Shown here: in pieces, positions 58,662 to 64,000 of the stretch
Layout of the letters: each line of letters begins with the position of its first letter
How positions within the stretch are numbered: position 1 is the stretch's first letter
From: Brachionus manjavacas
Taxonomy: Eukaryota; Rotifera; Eurotatoria; Ploima; Brachionidae
DNA: 64,000 nucleotides
Direction: 5' to 3'
Assembly: GCA_019054805.1 (NCBI GenBank)
Contig: JAHQIY010000050.1
Location: 1 to 64,000 of the forward strand
Notes under the pieces: model-generated
Database searches by the model: none
Seen by the model: the letters and a program-made list of their open reading frames with translations, nothing else
What the model was told of the DNA's origin: nothing
Position numbers and translations under genes: made by a program

Positions 58662-58907
58662 GAAGATTTACTCATTATTGGGTGATAATTTGACTATATC
58701 TATCATATCCAAGAATGGTTTGCAAGTTTCAAAGTAACCAATTTAATTATTTCTTAAATTTTATTATTTTAATGAATGGGACAATTGAAATGTTTAAAAT
58801 GGATGGCGGTGCATGCTTTTGAAAATCAACTTTTGTTTAAAATTAGAATTTTTTATTTTTTATATTCTCTTCTTCAAAAATAAAATTGAAAATTCATTTG
58901 TTTTTTA
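58662..58907. other. AT-rich spacer
   Basis: Nothing recognised between the MULE relic and the Ginger1-like transposon. Confidence 0.5.
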
Positions 58908-58911
58908 TATA
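58908..58911. other. Target-site duplication TATA (left)
   Basis: TATA is directly repeated at 63,296-63,299. It sits in AT-rich DNA, so alone it is weak evidence, but it fits the 4-bp rule of Ginger1. Confidence 0.6.
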
Positions 58912-58978
58912 TGTAACAGTAAAATTCCTTAACACGTAAATTTCTAAATTTACTGGTCCATCAGTAAATATGTAAAAT
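58912..58978 (+). repeat. Left terminal inverted repeat of the Ginger1-like element
   Basis: TGTAACAGTAAAATTC... ending at GTAAAA. The stretch AAATTTACTGGTCCATCAGT and its continuation AAATATGTAAAA are identical to the inverted right end. Confidence 0.88.
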
Positions 58979-59153
58979 GAATATGAAAAAAATTATGTTT
59001 TATTTTTTTACTAGTAATTTTGTAAATTTACTTTTCAATCAGTTATTATGTAAAACAGTTTTTATTGCTTCAGTAATTAACTGAAACTAATTTCAGTAAA
59101 AAACTAAAACTTTTTCAGTAAATTTTCTGAATTTGTAATTTAAAAAATAAAAA

Positions 59154-59643
59154 ATGAATTTATCAATACTTTTGGTTATTTTTGCCATGGTTCTAGACCT
59201 GGCAACTAATTCTCAACCCGAAATTTTAAATGTTGATCAAGAACGCATGCACAGAGAAAAGTTTTATTCAGCATTCGAAGCGTTTACGATCGAAGAAAGC
59301 CTCAAAAATCCCGATAAAAAGAAAAAAAAAACTCGGACGATTACATCGGCGACTGAATATCAAGCTTTAATTCTCAAAATCGAATCTGCACTAGAGAAAA
59401 AAACAAAGAAAACTCCTGAAGAATATTATTTTCTAAACCAATATGAAATTTTAGTTGGCGATACTAAAAAAATAATAAAAAAAAGGAAAAACCAGGACGA
59501 ACCGATTAGATTTCTCGTTCCTTGGGACCAAATTTTTGAAACGATTTATCGTATCCACGATCAAATCGCACACAAAGCACGTGATATTATGATAAAAAAA
59601 TGTAACGAAAATCACTTAAACACAACAGTTGACATGATCGTAA
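59154..59643 (+). pseudogene. Ginger1-like integrase, exon 1
   Basis: The N-terminal 163 residues of a retroviral-type (DDE) integrase relative. A hydrophobic start MNLSILLVIFAMVLDLA is unusual for a nuclear integrase and may be chance. FEAFTIEE, TSATEYQALI and EEYYFLNQYEILVGDTKKII match the conserved N-terminal region of KRBA2/Ginger integrases. IHDQIAHKARDIMIKK supplies the His pair of the HHCC zinc module; its Cys pair is in exon 2. A GTAAGT donor follows at 59,644. Splicing there keeps the frame (codon A|TT = Ile). An alternative GTAAGT four bases earlier would break it. This part is undamaged, whereas the gene as a whole is broken downstream. Confidence 0.8.
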
Positions 59644-59707
59644 GTAAGTTATGAAAAAATTTACCTGTAAAAATAAAAATGTGTCAATTAATTAATTAAA
59701 TTTTAAG
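59644..59707 (+). other. 64-bp intron in the integrase gene
   Basis: It begins GTAAGTTATG and ends AATTTTAAG. Removing it joins ...TVDMIV with IFINTCEQC in frame, restoring the HHCC zinc module. An in-frame TGA inside it would otherwise end the protein. The size suits a compact invertebrate genome. Confidence 0.75.
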
Positions 59708-59766
59708 TTTTCATCAATACATGTGAGCAATGTATTATGAATAAAAAAAGAAGCAAGACCACTGGT
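59708..59766 (+). pseudogene. Integrase exon 2, part before the LINE
   Basis: It reads FINTCEQCIMNKKRSKTTG. CEQC is the Cys pair of the HHCC module and KTTG is the start of the conserved KTTGVVVKPI block, whose remainder lies after the LINE at 62,242. The ATG at 59,737 is internal to this exon and does not start a separate protein. Confidence 0.82.
59761..59766 (+). other. LINE target-site duplication ACTGGT (left)
   Basis: An exact copy lies at 62,242-62,247. Both copies encode Thr-Gly in the integrase frame. Confidence 0.85.
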
Positions 59767-62241
59767 TTTAGTTTCATCTTCATCTTCATTGACCTTTTTT
59801 TAGTTTCATCTTCATTGATTGACAAAATTACCGACTTTAGTGTCTTAAATAGTCAAGACATGACTAGTGACCATTTCCCAATCGAAGCATCGATTTCTAT
59901 GGGCTATCAATTAGAAAATAAATCAGCAGCTAAAAGGCTTAACTATAAGAAAGCAAACTGGCAATTATTCAGCGAGATTTTAAATTCTCAAATAGTGAAT
60001 GTCACAGAAAGTTCCCTCACAATAGATCAACTAAATGATAAAATAACAGAAAAAATTATTTCTGCTTCACATAAAAGCATTCCATATCTTTCTCAGAAAA
60101 TCTACAAAACGAGTCTTCCGCCAAACATTGTTAATTTGATAAAAGAACGTAGGAAAGTAAGAAGAAATTACCAGAAAACTCGCTGTCAAAAGCTCAAGCA
60201 AAAATTTAATCAACTTACATCTGAGTTAAAGGCCTCTTTAAAAAAATTCTGGAATCAAAATTGGTTTGATTTTATTGAGAAGATGGGAAAAAACCCACTG
60301 ACAAGTAGACCTTTTTGGAAAAAAATAAATAAATTTAGAACAAAAAAAGGATCAAATTTAATTCCTAAATTGATTTTAAATGAAAGGGAATTCAAAACTA
60401 ATGAAGAAAAGGGAAAATGCTTTGGAGAACTCTTATCGTCAATATTTAGTCCTAATTCTGATTTAATTGATACTGAGAAAGATATCGAAATTCTAAATTC
60501 TAACTCTGTTTTCTTTAGGAATTATAACCAGTCTAATTTTAATGATCCAATATGTTTAAATGAATTAATTATGGCTTTAAAGAGATTAAAAAATGAAGCG
60601 GCATCAGGACCTGACCAAATTCATAATTTAATGTTAAAAAACTTACCTAGAAATTCATTAATAGAAATCATAGAACCTTTTAATTTAACTCTTCGAGAAG
60701 GTAGAGTCCCGAAAGCGTGGAAAACATCTTACATTACTATGATTCAAAAAAAGGCCTCTAGTTTACACGATCCTTTAAATTATAGACCAATTAGTATAAC
60801 GAGTTGTTTAGGAAAGCTACTGGAATGCATAGTATATTCAAGATTATACAATTTTTTAGAGCAAAATTCACTCCTTATCCAGGAGCAATCTGGATTTAGG
60901 AAACACCGGCGAACAGCAGATAATCTTTTCTTCTTTATTCAAAAAATTGTGGAATCATTTAATAGAAAAAAAAGAGTTTGCGGCCTTTTTTTTGATATTT
61001 CTAAAGCCTTTGATAGGGTTTGGCATGAAGGTTTACTTTTTAAATTGATTAAAATAAATCCACCTCATTACTTGACTAACTGGATAAAATCCTTTTTAGA
61101 CTCTAGGACATTTAAGGTAAATGTGAATGACCATTTGAGCGAAGAATATCAAATAACTGCAGGTGTTCCTCAAGGCTCAGTAATTAGTCCTCTTTTATTT
61201 AGTATATACATTAATGACATCCCTAAAAGAAACAAAACAAATAATGAATACTCTCTGCTTTTTGCAGATGATCTAGTTACATTCTTCATTTATAACAAAA
61301 AGGGAACCTAGAAAATAAGATCAATAAATACCTCAACGAATTAGAACAATGGCTTATTAAGTGGAAAATGAAGATATCGGTTGAAAAGTCGTGTTCATTA
61401 GTCTTTTCTAGGTACAAAAAAGAGAGTGATAATCTTAACTTAAAAATTTATGGAAACAGAATAGAGAGACAAAAAGAAATCAAGTTTCTTGGTATTAAAT
61501 TTGATTCTAAATTAAACTTTAATATACTGGTAGATGAAATTAAAGAGCGCTGCAATAAAAGGCTAAATATTATTAAGATATTGTCAAACAAAAAATGGGT
61601 TCTTAATCAGAACACACTAGGAAATCTATATAAATCTTTAGTCGGATCAATTTTAGACTATTCTTTTCCTTGCTTGAATTCATTTTCAGAAAATAATATC
61701 AAAAAACTACAAGCAATTCAGAATACAGCAGTCAGATCTATTCTTAAGTTAAAATATGATACTCCCTCCAACATCGTACATCATGAGGCTTTTAATAAAC
61801 TAAAATTACTAACAGTCTCGAATCGGCTTTTTGAATTGAGTGAGAGATATGTTGGGGCAGGACTGAGTCATTCTATTCCATTGGTTGTAAGACTGGTGAA
61901 GGAATACAAAGAAGGTTTCGAATCAAGATATATTGACTACCCAACTCCATTGTGTAATTGCTACCTTACTATTTCTTCTTTTTTTCCTGAAACTTGAACT
62001 ATTTAAACATGAGCCACATGTAACAATCTTTTCCAATTTTATATATTCTTAATTTTCATTTATTTAGCTTATTTACTTTTTTTTAATTTTTTTTAATTAT
62101 TTTTTTTTTTTTTTTTTTTTTTATCTTATTTGATTAACTTTAATTTTATTTTTATTTTATTTCAATTTTATTTTATTTTTTTAATTTTTAACTTATTCTG
62201 AAGGAGCTCTAGCTCGGTACAGAAAACAAATAAATAAATAA
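59767..62241 (+). mobile_element. 5'-truncated jockey/I-type LINE inserted in the integrase
   Basis: A 2,475-bp insert flanked by ACTGGT. It holds the last part of an endonuclease domain, a reverse transcriptase, a T-rich 3' UTR (T-run 62,098-62,120), a short stem around GAGCTCTAGCTC (62,205) and the tail AAACAAATAAATAAATAA. The first 17 bases (59,767-59,783) repeat 59,799-59,815, a filler duplication at the 5' junction as seen in truncated target-primed insertions. A single frameshift near 61,300 is the only damage to the ORF, so insertion is fairly recent. Confidence 0.9.
59785..61997 (+). pseudogene. LINE ORF2 (endonuclease end + reverse transcriptase), frameshifted
   Basis: The reading enters within the APE-type endonuclease: IDLFLVSSSLIDKI, then DMTSDHFPIEASI (SDHxP is its terminal catalytic block). 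A linker follows, then RT: AASGPDQIHNLMLKNLP, LNYRPISITSCLGKLLE, EQSGFRKHRRTADNLF, LFFDISKAFDRVWHEGL (motif A, 60,985-61,035), AGVPQGSVISPLLFSIYIND (motif B, from 61,159), and LLFADDLVTF (motif C, FADD at 61,261-61,272). All catalytic Asp residues are present. The frame ends at TAG 61,309-61,311; shifting by one base gives NLENKINKYLNELEQWLIKW, then FLGIKFDSKLNF and the C-terminal AIQNTAVRSILKLKYDTPS, to TGA at 61,997. ORF1 and most of the endonuclease are missing by 5' truncation. It could not retrotranspose itself. Confidence 0.9.
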
Positions 62242-62518
62242 ACTGGTGTAGTTGTAAAGCCTATTCTCTCAAATAATTTTAATAGCCGTGCTCAAATGGA
62301 TTTAATTGATATGCAAACGTTACCGGACGGTGATTTCAAGTGGCTTTTAGTTTACCAAGACCATCTAACTAAATTCATCTTGTTACGAGCACTCAAAGCT
62401 AAATCGGCAATTGAAGTTGTAAATGCACTCTTCGACATTTTCACATTGATTGGTATTCCAATGATTTTGCAATCTGATAATGGTCGTGAATTTCGAAACC
62501 AAATAGTTGAAGCGTGAA
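62242..62518 (+). pseudogene. Integrase exon 2 after the LINE: DDE core start
   Basis: It resumes as TGVVVKPILSNNFNSRAQMD, then LIDMQTLPDGDFKWLLVYQD, HLTKFILLRALKAK and LQSDNGREF. The first catalytic Asp (in QMDLIDMQ) and the second (in SDNGREF, near 62,478) are present. Reading stops at TGA 62,516-62,518 soon after. The rest of the core, which should carry the catalytic Glu, is absent: normally well over 100 residues separate DNGREF from the C-terminal block found next. In this position an internal deletion is the simplest explanation. Confidence 0.85.
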
Positions 62519-62962
62519 AATCAACAAAAACAAGCAAAAAAAATGATGACAAGAAGTAAGAAATATATCCCAGAAGCTTATATTGGAGACATTGTTGTTT
62601 TGCCCATACCAGAAGTTGATAAAGGTCTCACTGAAGCTCCGAATTTGGTCTGTCGAATAGTTGACATTGACTTTGATAAGTCATTATATGAATTAGCTTG
62701 TGAAGCTGGAGTGCTTAATACTCTGTTTGCAAGAAACAGCTTTGACTTGGTAAAAGATTGTTCTATAGGGCTAAATTTAAAACTAAACATAGCTTTAAGT
62801 GTGAGGCAAGCAGTAAATGAATTATCAATTGGTGGTGGTCAAGGCATGGTAAAGTGCAACTGTACTGGTCAATGTATGACAAATCGATGTGGTTGTAAAA
62901 AGTCGCAGTTGTTATGTAACTCAAGATGTCATGGAGGCAATTCAAGCTGCAAAAACAAATAA
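62507..62962 (+). pseudogene. Integrase C-terminal domain with cysteine-rich tail
   Basis: In a different frame from the core: LKRENQQKQAKKMMTRSKKY, then YIGDIVVLPIPEVDKGL (the SH3-like or chromodomain-like barrel region), AGVLNTLFARNSFDLVKD, and a tail with CNCTGQCMTNRCGCKKSQLL then CNSRCHGGNSSCKNK. The nine Cys of the tail are the typical zinc-binding end of KRBA2/Ginger-like integrases. It is undamaged from 62,507 to the TAA at 62,960-62,962. The junction near 62,505 marks the deletion that removed the catalytic Glu and shifted frame. Confidence 0.82.
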
Positions 62963-62988
62963 GCTTTTTTTTTATTAGACTAATTAAA

Positions 62989-63175
62989 TAAATTACTATA
63001 ACTTAAAGAGATAAATATTTGTTTTTTTAAATTATGAAAATCTACGTTTCGTTTCAGTAATTTACTAAACTAATTTCAGTAAATTACTAAAACTTAAAGA
63101 GATGAATATTTGTTTTTTTATATTATGAAAATCTACGTTTCATTTCAGTAATTTACTGAAACTAGTTTAGTAAAT
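62989..63175 (+). repeat. Two direct copies of ~91 bp near the right end
   Basis: AAATTACTATAACTTAAAGA at 62,989 and AAATTACTAAAACTTAAAGA at 63,081 each begin a unit running through AATATTTGTTTTTTTA, ATTATGAAAATCTACGTTTC and CAGTAATTTACT. The spacing is about 91 bp. These may be subterminal integrase-binding repeats. Confidence 0.7.
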
Positions 63176-63228
63176 TACTGAAAAAATTAAAAAATCAGTA
63201 AATAACTAAAATTTATTAATTTTTTTAT

Positions 63229-63295
63229 GTTTTACATATTTACTGATGGACCAGTAAATTTACAAATTTACGTGTTTTAAAAATTTACGGTAACA
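63229..63295 (-). repeat. Right terminal inverted repeat of the Ginger1-like element
   Basis: The complement starts TGTTACCGTAAATTTTTAAA and matches the left end through GTAAATATGTAAAA. TATA follows at 63,296-63,299. Confidence 0.88.
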
Positions 63296-63299
63296 TATA

Positions 63300-64000
63300 T
63301 CTTTTTTAATATTAAAATAATTTTTCTGAAAAAAACAAAGAAAGCTCATCACTTCTTACCTTTTTTTACATAATTTTTGGGTTCTTTTCATATATTTTGT
63401 TGGTAAAATTTTGTTATAAAAATATAACTCATTGAATATTTTAAAACAAAAAAAGGCAAAATTCAAAGTTAAACAATTAGTTATTACAATCTAAAAATTT
63501 TTAGAGATAATTTATATTTTTTTATGAATTTTTATAATTAATAAATATTTAAAGCTAATTAGACTTTATTTTGTACTAATCACTCTGTAATTAAGTAACA
63601 GTCGGTCTTATTGTAGCATTCACTGAAAGACTAGTCTTCTGGGACGTATTTATCCACTTCAATTAATGGTAAATAAAATTCTTCAGTCTTTAATATTAAT
63701 TTTAAACTTACTTTTTATTTTTTACCTTTTCCCGGGATAGTTTTTGATTTAGTTTCCTAGAGCTTGATTATGATCATTTCTGAATTCATTTTTTTATTTA
63801 TGATCTAAAGGAATTGTAAAATATCTTTGCGACAAATTATAAAAAACAAATTTTATTAGGAAGAACTTTTTTTTGTTAATTAAATCTTTATTTACTATTA
63901 ATTTCATTTTTATCGTCAGAATATTATCTTAATTAGATTTATTTAAATTTGTATTTAAAGCGCTCTGTTGATTTATTACTTTGGGCTGAGTAGTAATTTT
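63300..64000. other. AT-rich flank, nothing recognised
   Basis: No ORF, RNA gene or repeat that I can support. Confidence 0.5.

Larger units (their letters stand above)
58912..63295 (+). mobile_element. Ginger1-like DNA transposon carrying a nested LINE
   Basis: A 4,384-bp element from terminal TGTAAC to GTAACA. It has 67-bp terminal inverted repeats, a TATA duplication and an integrase gene of the KRBA2/Ginger type. Ginger1 ends start TGTNR and make 4-bp duplications, as here (TGTAA left, TGTTA right). Subtracting the nested LINE (2.48 kb) leaves about 1.9 kb. The integrase is interrupted and internally deleted, so the copy cannot move by itself. Subterminal CAGTAAATT/AATTTACTG motifs recur at both ends and may be integrase-binding repeats. 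Confidence 0.88.

Noticed and set aside
59737-59766. ATG at 59,737 as the true start of the LINE ORF
   Set aside because: These codons belong to integrase exon 2; the LINE starts after the ACTGGT duplication.
58912-63295. LTR retrotransposon or retrovirus as the source of the integrase
   Set aside because: The ends are inverted repeats rather than LTRs, there is no gag/pol RT of that type, and the RT present belongs to a separately flanked LINE.

Overview
The window is very AT-rich eukaryotic DNA from an animal. A FoxD-type forkhead gene, a Ginger1-like DNA transposon with a spliceosomal-type intron, several LINE lineages and MULE/FLYWCH remnants rule out a prokaryote. The mix of a compact, AT-rich genome, Ginger (KRBA2-like) integrases, FLYWCH/SWIM MULEs and short introns reminds me of a monogonont rotifer such as Brachionus. 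That is an inference from general familiarity, not something proved here.

Layout. (1) Positions 1-34,885, more than half the window, are one uninterrupted tandem satellite with a monomer of about 122 bp (roughly 285 copies). The left part is degenerate, the block 22,030-27,430 is highly homogeneous, and the right edge is a mixture of variant monomers. The array stops inside a monomer, about 70 bp before an ORF. (2) 34,954-35,541 encodes a divergent homeodomain-like protein. (3) 35,850-38,030 is a GC-richer island of broken coding pieces. One is clearly a decayed trehalase (GH37); two are unidentified. (4) 38,141-40,396 holds two minus-strand genes: an orphan multi-pass membrane protein and an FkbM-type methyltransferase with an N-terminal membrane anchor. 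(5) 41,000-51,450 is a transposon graveyard: MULE pieces, a 1-kb foldback element in a TTAA site, a 654-bp element with long terminal inverted repeats and an 8-bp duplication, hAT-like MITEs, LINE 3' ends and a minus-strand LINE reverse-transcriptase remnant. (6) 51,623-52,465 is an apparently intact single-exon FoxD gene on the minus strand. (7) 53,300-58,700 is mostly non-coding, with LINE and MULE relics. (8) 58,912-63,295 is a complete Ginger1-like transposon with 67-bp terminal inverted repeats and TATA duplications. Its integrase gene has a 64-bp intron, is split by a 2.5-kb 5'-truncated LINE with an exact ACTGGT duplication, and also has an internal deletion that removes part of the catalytic core.

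Few genes here appear to work together. Probably functional genes are FoxD, the FkbM-type methyltransferase, and perhaps the homeodomain-like and membrane proteins. The rest records satellite expansion next to unique sequence and several rounds of nested transposition. All similarity statements come from reading motifs by eye; no database search was run.
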